From: Nonomuraea rhodomycinica
GTDB lineage: Bacteria; Actinomycetota; Actinomycetes; Streptosporangiales; Streptosporangiaceae
Assembly (NCBI RefSeq): GCF_013363995.1
Contig: NZ_JABWGO010000007.1
Coordinates: 248,001 to 312,000 of the forward strand
DNA length: 64,000 nucleotides
Direction of reading: 5' to 3'
Shown here: positions 7,392 to 15,541 of the stretch, piece after piece
Position numbering within the stretch: the first letter of the stretch is position 1
Layout of the letters: each line of letters begins with the position of its first letter
Notes under the pieces: model-generated
Database searches by the model: none
Told to the model about the DNA's origin: nothing
What the model saw: only the letters and a program-made list of their open reading frames with translations
Translations under genes and position numbers: made by a program

Positions 7392-8315
7392 TCACCAACG
7401 GGGGAGCAGGGCCGTGGCGATGGCGACCTGGGCGGGTTCCAGCGCCGCCTTGCCGTCCTCGATGTCCCACAGGGCGTTCTGCAGCACGCGGCCGAACGTC
7501 CAGCCGGTCGCCCGCTTCCGGTCCAGGCCGACGACCTCGGTCAGCAGGTCGAAGCGCCGGAGCACCGTGCCGGGCACATCACCGGTGGCCTCCACCTCGT
7601 CCCACCGGTTGTCCAGCGCCGGCAGCAACTCGAAGCCCGGGTCGCCGGCCAGCGGTTCGGGGTCGATCGCCAGCCAGGGTTCGCGCTCCCCGGCGAGGAC
7701 GTTGTCGTAGTGCAGGTCCCAGTGCAGCAGCCGGTCGCCGGGTTCGCCGACCAGTTCGGCCACGACGGCCGCGCAGGTGCGCACCAGCCGCTGTTCGGCG
7801 GGGTCGCGCAGCGCCGGCACCGCCCGCTCGACCTGGTCCAGCATCGCGGCGGCGATGTCGGCCAGCCGCCGGACGTCCGGCGGGGCGGGCGCCGAGGTCA
7901 GCCGCGCCATCAGCTCGGCCAGGATCCGCAGGGCCGTGGTGTCGTCGGGGACCGAGGACAGGGGCCGGGTCGCGTCCAGCCGCTCCAGCAGCTGCGTGCC
8001 GCTGCTCTCGTCATGATCGAGCAGGCGGACGATCCCGTTGCCGTCCCACACCCGCAGGCCGATGGCCGTGCCGGCGGTCTCCTCCCGGACCTGCTGGAAC
8101 TTCAGGACAGCGGGGGTCCCGTCGGACCGGAGCACCGGCAGGACGAGCGAAGCCATGCCGTACGCGGGCCGGCCGTCAGGCCGCAGCCCCCAGCGATCGA
8201 GGACCTCGCCGCCCAGCCGGGGCAGCTCGCCGATCCATGCCCGCGCCTCGGCGCCGTGCGCGCCATAGGACGCGGCGAACACATCCGGAACGTCGATGGA
8301 GATCGACTTGGTCAC
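7392..8315 (-). CDS. aminoglycoside/hydroxyurea phosphotransferase-like kinase
   Basis: A 307-aa kinase of the APH(6)/streptomycin 6-kinase family (protein-kinase fold). An ATP-binding Lys is in VLKFQQ, the Brenner/catalytic loop is LLHWDLHYDNVLAG (catalytic Asp) and the Mg-binding Asp is in LAIDPEPLAGDP. The family phosphorylates streptomycin or hydroxyurea, but many chromosomal members have no known substrate, so resistance is only a possibility. The start is a GTG at 8315 with GGAGA seven bases upstream. It stands alone. Confidence 0.88.
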   Translation of the reverse strand: MTKSISIDVPDVFAASYGAHGAEARAWIGELPRLGGEVLDRWGLRPDGRPAYGMASLVLPVLRSDGTPAVLKFQQVREETAGTAIGLRVWDGNGIVRLLDHDESSGTQLLERLDATRPLSSVPDDTTALRILAELMARLTSAPAPPDVRRLADIAAAMLDQVERAVPALRDPAEQRLVRTCAAVVAELVGEPGDRLLHWDLHYDNVLAGEREPWLAIDPEPLAGDPGFELLPALDNRWDEVEATGDVPGTVLRRFDLLTEVVGLDRKRATGWTFGRVLQNALWDIEDGKAALEPAQVAIATALLPRW

Positions 8316-8780
8316 GGAGAACTCTCCTTCGTCAGCTCAGACAATCAGTGCGAGGAACGAAGGAGGTCACGGAGGCGCCCGAGTACCGGGCAGGCGTCAA
8401 AGCATGCCCCCACTCTAACCGGGAGCGATCACTCCTGGATGGTCCAGCGCTTTCGTCCCCTTGTCCAGATGGGCGGTCAACGGGGGTCGAAGGGGTGCGG
8501 GAGCCCCTGGGAAGGCTGTCCCGACTCGAAAGGCGCAAAGCGCCCCCCAGCGAGGGGCCTTGCCCTTCGGCTTCCGCCCAACGCCTCACCGCTCGCCAGC
8601 CGGGGCTGTGAACTGCGCGATCATTTTGGGTCTTGACGGCTCTTTTGATATCGCAAACACTCAGGGCGCCGCGCTCCGGCGCGTTGATCAAGGCAATTGT
8701 CGAAAGATCAACCATCTGCCGTCGACAAATGTTAGCGCTAACCAAGCTAGAGCTAGGTCAACACCCCCCAGGAGTCCCGC
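8316..8780. promoter_or_regulatory. 465-bp intergenic region, divergent promoters
   Basis: No convincing gene is seen. The left part is the kinase leader. The right part drives the GH43 operon: TTGACGGCTCTTTTGATAT near 8634 is promoter-like, GTTGATC (8684-8690) pairs with GATCAAC (8706-8712), and a 12-bp palindrome sits at 8731. The middle (8450-8620) is low-information GC-rich sequence. Confidence 0.5.
8731..8742. promoter_or_regulatory. LacI-family operator
   Basis: GTTAGCGCTAAC is a perfect palindrome with the central CG typical of LacI/GalR-family operators, 38 bp upstream of the GH43 start. It suggests sugar-induced control of the polysaccharide operon; the regulator gene is not in the window. 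Confidence 0.6.
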
Positions 8781-10190
8781 ATGACCCGCCTACGCACCAC
8801 GGTCCTCGGCGCCTTAGCCGCGTTGGGGCTGGTCGTCGCGTCCGCGGCACCCGCTCCCGCCGCCGCCCCCATCACCACCGCCCTCTACACAGCGGACCCG
8901 GCCGCCCTGGTGGTCGGCGACACCATGTACCTCTACACCGGCCACGACGAGGCCCCCGTCGGAGGCACCAACTTCGTCATGCGCGACTGGCACGTCTTCA
9001 CCTCAGGGGACGCGACCACCTGGACCGACCAGGGCGCCAAGCTGAAAATCGCAGACTTCCCGTGGGCCGGCGCCGACGCGTGGGCCGGCGAGGTCGAGCC
9101 GAAGAACGGCAAGTACTACTGGTACGTCCCGGTCAACGGCAACGGCGCCGGCTGGATGGACATCGGGGTGGCCGTCGGCGACAGCCCGCTCGGCCCGTTC
9201 CGCGACGCCAAGGGCGGACCGCTGATCAGCGACAGCACCCCCAACTCCTCGCCGCTCAACATCGACCCGACCGTCTTCACCGACGACGACGGCCAGTCCT
9301 ACATCTACTGGGGCTCCTACTACGGCCTGCGCGCCGCCAAGCTCAAGCCCGACATGATCAACCTGGACGGCTCCGTCATCACCCCGCAGGGCGTCTCGAA
9401 CTTCTGGGAGGCCCCCTGGATGTTCAAGCGCAACGGCGTCTACTACCTCGCCTACGCGGCCAACGACTCCGGCTGCGCCGCCTCCGGCTACGCCTGCATC
9501 CGCTACGCCACCGCGAGCAGCCCGCTCGGCCCGTGGACCCACCGCGGCGTGGTGCTCGACCAGGTCACCTCGACGACCAACCACCCGGCGATCATCGAGT
9601 TCAAGGGCCAGTGGTACATGGTCTACCACAACGCGAGCAGCCCGGGCGGCGGCGACTTCCGGCGCTCGGTGACGCTCGACAAGCTCTACTGGAACGCCGA
9701 CGGCACCATGCAGAAGGTCGTCCAGACGACCGGACCGGGCGGCGGTCCCGGCGGGCCGCCGACCGGCGCCAACCTGGCGCTGACCGCGACGCCGTCCACC
9801 TCGTACGTCTCGCCGTGGGAGACGCTCGCCGCCGTCCACGACGGGTACGTGCCCACCAGCTCGGCCGACCACAGCCACGGGGCCTACGGCAACTGGGACC
9901 ACCAGGGCACCGAGTGGCTGGAGTACCGCTGGAACAGCGCCCAGTCGATCAGCCGGGTGGCCACCTACTGGTTCGACGACGATCTCGGGATCGACCTGCC
10001 CGCCTCCTGCGAGGTGCAGTACTGGAACGGCAGCGCGTACGTGGACGTGCCGGGCCAGTCGGCCTGCGGGACGGCTGCGAACACCTACAACGTCACGACG
10101 TTCCCCGCGGTCTCGACGACGCGGCTGCGGCTGAGCATCACCTCGAAGTCCGGCTACTCCACCGGCGTCCTCGAATGGATGGCCCTGTGA
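8781..10190 (+). CDS. secreted GH43 glycosidase with discoidin-like C-terminal domain
   Basis: A 469-aa exported hydrolase, probably acting on arabinan or arabinoxylan side chains. Residues 1-29 are a signal peptide ending APAAA. The five-bladed GH43 propeller follows with its three acidic residues: D39 (YTADP, base), D162 (NIDPTVF, pKa modulator) and E210 (FWEAPW, acid). A Gly/Pro linker near 318-328 leads to an F5/8 type C (discoidin) module (about 329-469) for carbohydrate binding. AGGAG before the ATG at 8781 supports the start. A LacI-type operator lies upstream, and the stop overlaps the next gene's ATG. Confidence 0.9.
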   Translation: MTRLRTTVLGALAALGLVVASAAPAPAAAPITTALYTADPAALVVGDTMYLYTGHDEAPVGGTNFVMRDWHVFTSGDATTWTDQGAKLKIADFPWAGADAWAGEVEPKNGKYYWYVPVNGNGAGWMDIGVAVGDSPLGPFRDAKGGPLISDSTPNSSPLNIDPTVFTDDDGQSYIYWGSYYGLRAAKLKPDMINLDGSVITPQGVSNFWEAPWMFKRNGVYYLAYAANDSGCAASGYACIRYATASSPLGPWTHRGVVLDQVTSTTNHPAIIEFKGQWYMVYHNASSPGGGDFRRSVTLDKLYWNADGTMQKVVQTTGPGGGPGGPPTGANLALTATPSTSYVSPWETLAAVHDGYVPTSSADHSHGAYGNWDHQGTEWLEYRWNSAQSISRVATYWFDDDLGIDLPASCEVQYWNGSAYVDVPGQSACGTAANTYNVTTFPAVSTTRLRLSITSKSGYSTGVLEWMAL

Positions 10191-10208
10191 TGAGACCTGT
10201 GATGAGAC
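10185..10208 (+). repeat. 12-bp tandem duplication over a stop/start junction
   Basis: CTGTGATGAGAC occurs twice in direct succession (10185-10196, 10197-10208). Each copy contains the TGATG stop/start overlap, so the next gene has several in-frame ATGs (10190, 10202, 10214). Confidence 0.9.
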
Positions 10209-13200
10209 ACGTCATGCGGCGGGCCGTGGTGGCCCTCCTGCTCGTCGCCGGGATGGTCGTCGCCGGGGCCCCGGCGCAGGCGGCGCAGACCATCGGCTAC
10301 CCCACGTTCGGCGGCCCGGCGATCCCGGCGGCGCCCGGCTCGTACACGACCGGCAACATGATGCAGGCCATCTACGACGCGGAGAGCTCCGGCACCGACT
10401 TCTGGATGGACCGGCTGCTCGCCCGGCCCGGCAACGACCCGGCCGGCACCTGGCTGATGTCGCGCGGGCGCGCCCTGTTCATGAAGACCCACACGCCGGG
10501 CACGCTCGGCTTCGCGGGCCAGGTCGCGTACTGGGAGAGCATCAGCGACAACAACGCCTACACCATCGCCATCACGCCCGGCACCTTCACCGAGCAGGTC
10601 AACTCCCGCTGGCAGGCGCCGAGCCACTGGAAGAGCGTGCACACCAGCGGCTCGATCACGGTCAACCAGACGAAGTTCATCACCGAGAACAACGTCGCCG
10701 TGACCAACCTGTCCATCACCAACAGCGGGTCGGGCCCGGCCACGCTCCAGCTCCGCGCCACCTCCCCGTACGCCACCTCGGGCAGCGGCAGCGAGCTGAC
10801 CGGCCAGGTCAACGCCAGGAACAACCTCACGACGATCTACCCGCGGCTCACCGGCGACGGGTTCACGGCCTCCGGCGGCGGGCTCAACCGGTCGGTGACC
10901 GTCGCCGCCGGCGCCACCGTGACCGCCAAGGTCGTCATGGGCTTCGTCACCAACGAGATCCCCGAGTCGCGCACCGAGTACGACGCGTACGCCGGCTACT
11001 CGGGCGCCACGGCCTTCGCCACCCACGTGCGGGCCTACAACCGGTGGTGGGCGCAGAACGTGCCCTACATCGACGTGCCGGAGCCGGCCATCAAGAAGAA
11101 CATCTACTACCGCTGGTGGCTGATGCGCTTCAACCACCTCGACGCCGACATCCCCGGGCAGACCTTCCAGTTCCCCACCTCGACCGAGGGCGTGCTGGGC
11201 TACAACAACGCGATCGTGCTGACCCAGCCGATGCACATCGACGACCTGAAGTACCTGCGCGACCCGAAGTACGCCTACGGCGACTGGCTCAGCGTCGGCC
11301 AGGTGTCGAAGAACGGCCGTTTCGTCGACAACCCCGGCGACCCGGAGAACTGGTCCAACAGCTACACCCAGTACATCGCCGAGGCGGCCTGGCGCAGCTA
11401 CCAGATCCACGGCGGCCAGCCCGCCATCGCGGGCAACCTGGCCCGCTACGCCGAGGGCGACGTCAAGGGCCAGCTCGCCTACTACGACCACGACAACAAC
11501 AAGCTCATCGAGTACGACTGGGGCGCCCTCACCGGCAACGACGCCGACGCCGTCTCCTTCCACTGGAAGAGCGGCAACATGGACCGGGCCGAGTCGGCCT
11601 ACCAGTACAGCGGCGCGCTGGCCGCCGCCCAGGCGTACGAGGCGGTCGGCAACACCGCCAAGGCCACCGAGATGCGGACCCTGGCCACGCAGATCCAGAA
11701 CGCCATCGTCAACGTGCTGTGGAACCCGAACCGGCAGCTGTTCGAGCACCGGCTGAAGTCCACCAACGAGTGGGTGCCGTGGAAGGAGATCAACAACTAC
11801 TATCCGTTCGCGGTCGGCGCGATCCCCAATACCGCCACCTACAAGCAGGCTTTGCGCCTGTTCGACGACCCGGCGCAGTACCCGATCTTCCCCTTCTACA
11901 CCGCCAACCAGGCCGACAAGGCGGCCTCGGGCACCGGCAGCAACAACTTCTCCACGATCAACTCGACCGTGCAGTTCCGCCTGATCTCCTCGGTGCTGCG
12001 CAACTACCCCAACGCGTGGATCGACGCGACCTGGTACAAGAAGCTGCTCTACTGGAACGCCTGGGCGCAGTACGTCAACGGCGACACCCAGTGGCCCGAC
12101 GCGAACGAGTTCTGGGCCGACTGGAACGGCTCGGCGATCACCTACCGGTCGTGGATCCACCACAACATCCTCGGCAGCGGCAACTGGACCGTGATCGAGG
12201 ACGTGGCGGGGCTGCGGCCGCGCAACGACGCCAAGGTGGAGCTGTCGCCGATCAACATCGGCTGGTCCCACTTCACCGTCAACAACCTGCGCTACCGCAA
12301 CGCCGACCTGACCATCGTCTGGGACGACCCGTCCGACGGCGTCGTGCGCTACCCGGGCGTGCCCGAGGGCTACTCGATCTACGTCAACGGCAACCGGGCC
12401 GCGACGGTCGGCTCGCTGGTGCCCTTCACCTGGGACCCGGCCACCGGTGACGTGACCACGAGCGGCACGGTCACCCACCACGTGGCCGTCTCGGGGCTCC
12501 AGGCGCCGACGCAGGTGACGCACACGAGCGCCGGCATGGTGGACATGCTGGCCAAGGCGGGCGTGGACCTGACGGCCAACCTGACCAACCTGGCCACGGG
12601 CGCCACCGCGAGCGCCTCGTACACCGGCTCGGGCAGCACGGTCGCGGGCGCCGTGGACGGCTACCCGGTCAACGAGCCGTTCTGGGGCGCGGGCGGCTCG
12701 CCCAACAGCCAGGACTGGTACGAGCTGAACTTCGGCGCGGCCCGCACCTTCAACGAGGTGCGCCTGTACTTCAAGGACAGCCGCCCGGCCAGCGCGACCT
12801 ACCGGGCGCCGTCGGCGTACGACGTCCAGTACCACAACGGCAGCACGTGGGTCAGCGTGCCGAGCCAGGCCAAGAGCCCGGCGACGCCGCGGGCCAACTA
12901 CAACGTGGTGACGTTCGGCGCGGTCAACGCCCAGCGGATGCGGGTGCTGGCCACCAACGCCTCCGGCGCCAAGACCGGCCTGACCGAGATCAAGGTGTTC
13001 AACCGGGGCGGCACGCAGGAGCCGCCCGCGGGCAACCTGGCGGCCTCGGCGACCCCGACGGCCTCCTACACCTCGTCCTGGGAGAGCGTCGACGCGGTCA
13101 ACGACGGGATCGACCCGCCGTCCTCCAACGACACCGTCAACCCCCGCTGGGGCTGCTGGCCGGAGACCGGGCAGCAGTGGGTGGACCTGACGTGGTCGTC

Positions 13201-13459
13201 GGCGCAGAACCTGAGCCGGGCGCAGGTGTACTTCTTCGACGACGACGAGGGCATCGACATGCCGGCGTCGTGGAAGCTGCAGTACTGGAACGGCAGCGCG
13301 TACGTGGACGTCCCCGGCGCGAGCGCGTACACGCTGACGAAGAACGCCTACAACACCGTGACGTTCACGGCCACGAGCACCACCCGGCTGCGGGTGCTGC
13401 TCACCGGCAACGGGTCCAGCTCCGTCGGCCTCCTCGAGGTCAAGGCGTTCGGCCCGTGA
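10190..13459 (+). CDS. secreted (alpha/alpha)6-barrel glycosidase with two discoidin domains
   Basis: A 1089-aa exported enzyme. Signal peptide at about 1-33 (MRRAVVALLLVAGMV to PAQAAQ). An N-terminal beta-sandwich (about 34-270) precedes a six-hairpin barrel (about 280-730) with YYRWWLMRFNHLDAD, WNPNRQLFEHRL and DANEFWADWNGSAITYRSWI, resembling MGH1/GH63-like hydrolases. Two F5/8 type C modules follow (about 805-945 and 947-1089). The exact GH family and substrate are uncertain. Three in-frame ATGs arise from a 12-bp duplication; I take 10190, which overlaps the GH43 stop, but 10214 gives the tidiest signal peptide. Confidence 0.8.
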   Translation: MRPVMRHVMRRAVVALLLVAGMVVAGAPAQAAQTIGYPTFGGPAIPAAPGSYTTGNMMQAIYDAESSGTDFWMDRLLARPGNDPAGTWLMSRGRALFMKTHTPGTLGFAGQVAYWESISDNNAYTIAITPGTFTEQVNSRWQAPSHWKSVHTSGSITVNQTKFITENNVAVTNLSITNSGSGPATLQLRATSPYATSGSGSELTGQVNARNNLTTIYPRLTGDGFTASGGGLNRSVTVAAGATVTAKVVMGFVTNEIPESRTEYDAYAGYSGATAFATHVRAYNRWWAQNVPYIDVPEPAIKKNIYYRWWLMRFNHLDADIPGQTFQFPTSTEGVLGYNNAIVLTQPMHIDDLKYLRDPKYAYGDWLSVGQVSKNGRFVDNPGDPENWSNSYTQYIAEAAWRSYQIHGGQPAIAGNLARYAEGDVKGQLAYYDHDNNKLIEYDWGALTGNDADAVSFHWKSGNMDRAESAYQYSGALAAAQAYEAVGNTAKATEMRTLATQIQNAIVNVLWNPNRQLFEHRLKSTNEWVPWKEINNYYPFAVGAIPNTATYKQALRLFDDPAQYPIFPFYTANQADKAASGTGSNNFSTINSTVQFRLISSVLRNYPNAWIDATWYKKLLYWNAWAQYVNGDTQWPDANEFWADWNGSAITYRSWIHHNILGSGNWTVIEDVAGLRPRNDAKVELSPINIGWSHFTVNNLRYRNADLTIVWDDPSDGVVRYPGVPEGYSIYVNGNRAATVGSLVPFTWDPATGDVTTSGTVTHHVAVSGLQAPTQVTHTSAGMVDMLAKAGVDLTANLTNLATGATASASYTGSGSTVAGAVDGYPVNEPFWGAGGSPNSQDWYELNFGAARTFNEVRLYFKDSRPASATYRAPSAYDVQYHNGSTWVSVPSQAKSPATPRANYNVVTFGAVNAQRMRVLATNASGAKTGLTEIKVFNRGGTQEPPAGNLAASATPTASYTSSWESVDAVNDGIDPPSSNDTVNPRWGCWPETGQQWVDLTWSSAQNLSRAQVYFFDDDEGIDMPASWKLQYWNGSAYVDVPGASAYTLTKNAYNTVTFTATSTTRLRVLLTGNGSSSVGLLEVKAFGP

Positions 13460-13485
13460 TCACCTGCCCCCGCCCTGGAGGCCCG

Positions 13486-14529
13486 ATGAGACGCCTGGCC
13501 CTCTTACCGCTGCTCCTCGTCAGCGCATTCCTCGTCCCGGCGCAGGCGGCGTACGCCGCGACGAACCTCGCCACGTCCGCCACCCCGAGCGCGTCCTACA
13601 CCTCTCCCTGGGAGAGCGTGGCCGCGCTCAACGACGGCATCGACCCGCCCCGCTCCAACGACACGGCCAACCGCCGCTGGGGCACCTGGCCCGACACCGG
13701 CGCCCAGTGGGCCGAGCTGACCTGGGGCGGAGCGCAGACCCTGCGGGCCGCCGAGGTCTACTTCTTCGCCGACGGCGGCGGCACCCCCGGCGCCTGGAAC
13801 CCGCCGGCCAACCTGGTCACCCCGCTCAACGAGGTCTGGCAGCACGTCGAGAGCACCTACCCCGACCTGTACGGCTTCCGGAACTACGGCTGGGACCAGG
13901 TCATGGCCAACCGCGGCTCCATCAACTACTGCGTCCGGTGGGACAGCTCGGCCACGGTGACGGCCGCCCAGCGCGACCAGATCCACGCCGCCCTGGCCCG
14001 CCAGTTCAAGAAGTGGATGGACGTGATGGCCGGGCACAACGGCTGGCCGTACAGCACGGTGCCGGTGAAGGTGGTCGGCTGGGCCGTGCGCGACCGGGCG
14101 CAGCTCCAGTGGAGCGACAGCTCCGTCGACATCTACGTCAACGACATCCGCGAGAACGCGCCCCAGTGCGCCGAGCCGTGCGGCCGCTTCTTCAACCAGA
14201 GCGGCACCTACCCCGACTGCCCGGGCGGCGCGTCGCACCACTACGACATGTCGCTCTGGCTCACCGCCGGCTTCGGCGGCGGCGCGGGCGGCGACTGGGG
14301 CCAGCGCATCGGCAGCGAGTACTTCATCGGCAACCTCAACGCCGACAACATCCACATCCTGCTGCACGAGATGGGGCACTCGTTCGGGCTGGACGACTTC
14401 TACGACTGGACGCCCACGGGGCAGTGCTGCTTCCTGATGAAGGCGGGCAGCGCCACGTCCATCACGGACTTCGACGCGTGGATGCTGCGTGACTGGTGGC
14501 GGCACCTCAAGAGCCGCTACGGCTACTGA
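13486..14529 (+). CDS. secreted zinc metallopeptidase with truncated discoidin module
   Basis: A 347-aa exported protein. Signal peptide at about 1-25 (PAQAAYA). Residues 26-110 repeat the first part of the discoidin module of the upstream glycosidase almost word for word (SASYTSPWESV, NDGIDPPRSNDTAN, RWGTWPDTG) but break off after VYFFADGGG, so the beta-sandwich is incomplete. The catalytic part contains HEMGHSFGLDD, a metzincin-like HExxHxxxGxxD zinc site, and several cysteine pairs. GGAGG before the ATG at 13486 supports the start; it is the third gene of the secreted operon. It may process secreted enzymes or degrade matrix protein; inference. Confidence 0.8.
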   Translation: MRRLALLPLLLVSAFLVPAQAAYAATNLATSATPSASYTSPWESVAALNDGIDPPRSNDTANRRWGTWPDTGAQWAELTWGGAQTLRAAEVYFFADGGGTPGAWNPPANLVTPLNEVWQHVESTYPDLYGFRNYGWDQVMANRGSINYCVRWDSSATVTAAQRDQIHAALARQFKKWMDVMAGHNGWPYSTVPVKVVGWAVRDRAQLQWSDSSVDIYVNDIRENAPQCAEPCGRFFNQSGTYPDCPGGASHHYDMSLWLTAGFGGGAGGDWGQRIGSEYFIGNLNADNIHILLHEMGHSFGLDDFYDWTPTGQCCFLMKAGSATSITDFDAWMLRDWWRHLKSRYGY

Positions 14530-14578
14530 CGATCACTCCGCCCCGCCCGCCTCATCCAGGCGCGGGCGGGGTCGGGGC

Positions 14579-14613
14579 AGCCAGGGGTCAGGGGAGCCAG
14601 GGGTCAGGGCAGC
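14579..14613. repeat. 16-bp repeat echoing the end of the CPBP gene
   Basis: AGCCAGGGGTCAGGG occurs at 14579-14593 and 14595-14609 and runs into the coding end of the minus-strand gene. Read on that strand, the last codons TGG CTG CCC TGA are repeated as TGGCTCCCCTGACCCC and again TGGCTGCCCC. Confidence 0.8.
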
Positions 14614-15386
14614 CAGCTCACCTTGCCGTGGAGCACCGCGTACCCCACGAAGGCCACGGCGTCGATCAGCGTGTGCGCCACGACCAGTGGCATCGCCCGG
14701 CCCCACCGCTGGTAGAGGCGGCCGAACACCAGCCCCATCACGACGTTGCCGACGAACCCGCCGAACCCCTGGTACAGGTGGTACGAGCCGCGCAGCAGCG
14801 ACGAGACCGCCACCGCCCGCCAGGGGCTCCACCCCGCCTGGTCCAGCCGGTGCAGCAGGTAGCCGGCGACCAGCACCTCCTCCAGCACGCCGTTCTGCGC
14901 CGCGGCGAGCACCAGCACCGGCACCCGCCACCACTCGTCGGGCAGTGCTCCGGCGACGACCTGGAGGTTGACCCCCGCCGCGTACACGGCCAGGTAGAAC
15001 GCCAGCCCCGTGCCGCCGATCACGGCCGCGAGGGCGGCGCCCCGGCCGAGGTCGCGGCCCGGCTCCCGCCCGTCCACGCCGATCGTGCGCAGCGACTCGC
15101 CGGAGCGGACCAGCAGGTAGGCGACCAGCGCGACGGGCGCCACCGTGATGGCGACGTTCACGAGCTGGAGCGTCAGGTCCAGCCAGGGGCGGCCGGGCGC
15201 GAGCGTGGGGGTGAGCACGGCGTGCTGGCTCCTGAGGCCGCTCGGGGCCGTGAGCGCGCCCACCAGCCGGACGAGCGCGACCAGGCCGCTGGCGCCGAGC
15301 GACACGGAGAACACCACGAGGAGCTCGGCTCCGATGAGCCGCCGGGACAGCACGGGAACACCGGTGGGGGCGGGCTGGGTGTGCAT
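14604..15386 (-). CDS. CPBP-family intramembrane metalloprotease
   Basis: A 260-aa polytopic membrane protein of the CAAX-protease/bacteriocin-processing family, with about seven hydrophobic segments. Motif 1 is LEEVLVAGYLLHRL (the diglutamate is kept, but the usual Arg of EExxxR is Ala), motif 2 is RGSYHLYQGFGGF (catalytic His), and motif 3 is VVAHTLIDAVAF (His and Asp). Such proteins cleave within membranes; substrates are mostly unknown. It is convergent with the secreted operon and divergent from the phosphatase gene. Its stop codon lies in a short tandem repeat. Confidence 0.85.
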   Translation of the reverse strand: MHTQPAPTGVPVLSRRLIGAELLVVFSVSLGASGLVALVRLVGALTAPSGLRSQHAVLTPTLAPGRPWLDLTLQLVNVAITVAPVALVAYLLVRSGESLRTIGVDGREPGRDLGRGAALAAVIGGTGLAFYLAVYAAGVNLQVVAGALPDEWWRVPVLVLAAAQNGVLEEVLVAGYLLHRLDQAGWSPWRAVAVSSLLRGSYHLYQGFGGFVGNVVMGLVFGRLYQRWGRAMPLVVAHTLIDAVAFVGYAVLHGKVSWLP

Positions 15387-15541
15387 AGGCGGCAGGGTAA
15401 CCCCCGGTCCGTCGGACCCGGGTAAGGGACCCCAGGGTGGCGCTGATCACGGAAACTCGGGCATATTGTCCTTTAGAGGCATTTTTCGGGTAGTAGCGTT
15501 CTTCCGGGTACAGGACTCACCCTGAGAGTGAGGCGCCTCCC

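Noticed and set aside
8450..8620. Possible structured RNA in the kinase-GH43 gap
   Set aside because: Only short GC-rich stems are seen; no tRNA, riboswitch or conserved ncRNA pattern could be recognised.
8633..10189. Plus-strand extension upstream of the large glycosidase
   Set aside because: It is the frame-shifted shadow of GH43; a credible start and signal peptide begin at 10190-10214.
10154..12835. 893-codon minus-strand frame under the secreted glycosidase
   Set aside because: High-GC shadow frame rich in Arg, Gly and Val without motifs; the plus strand has a signal peptide and conserved domains.
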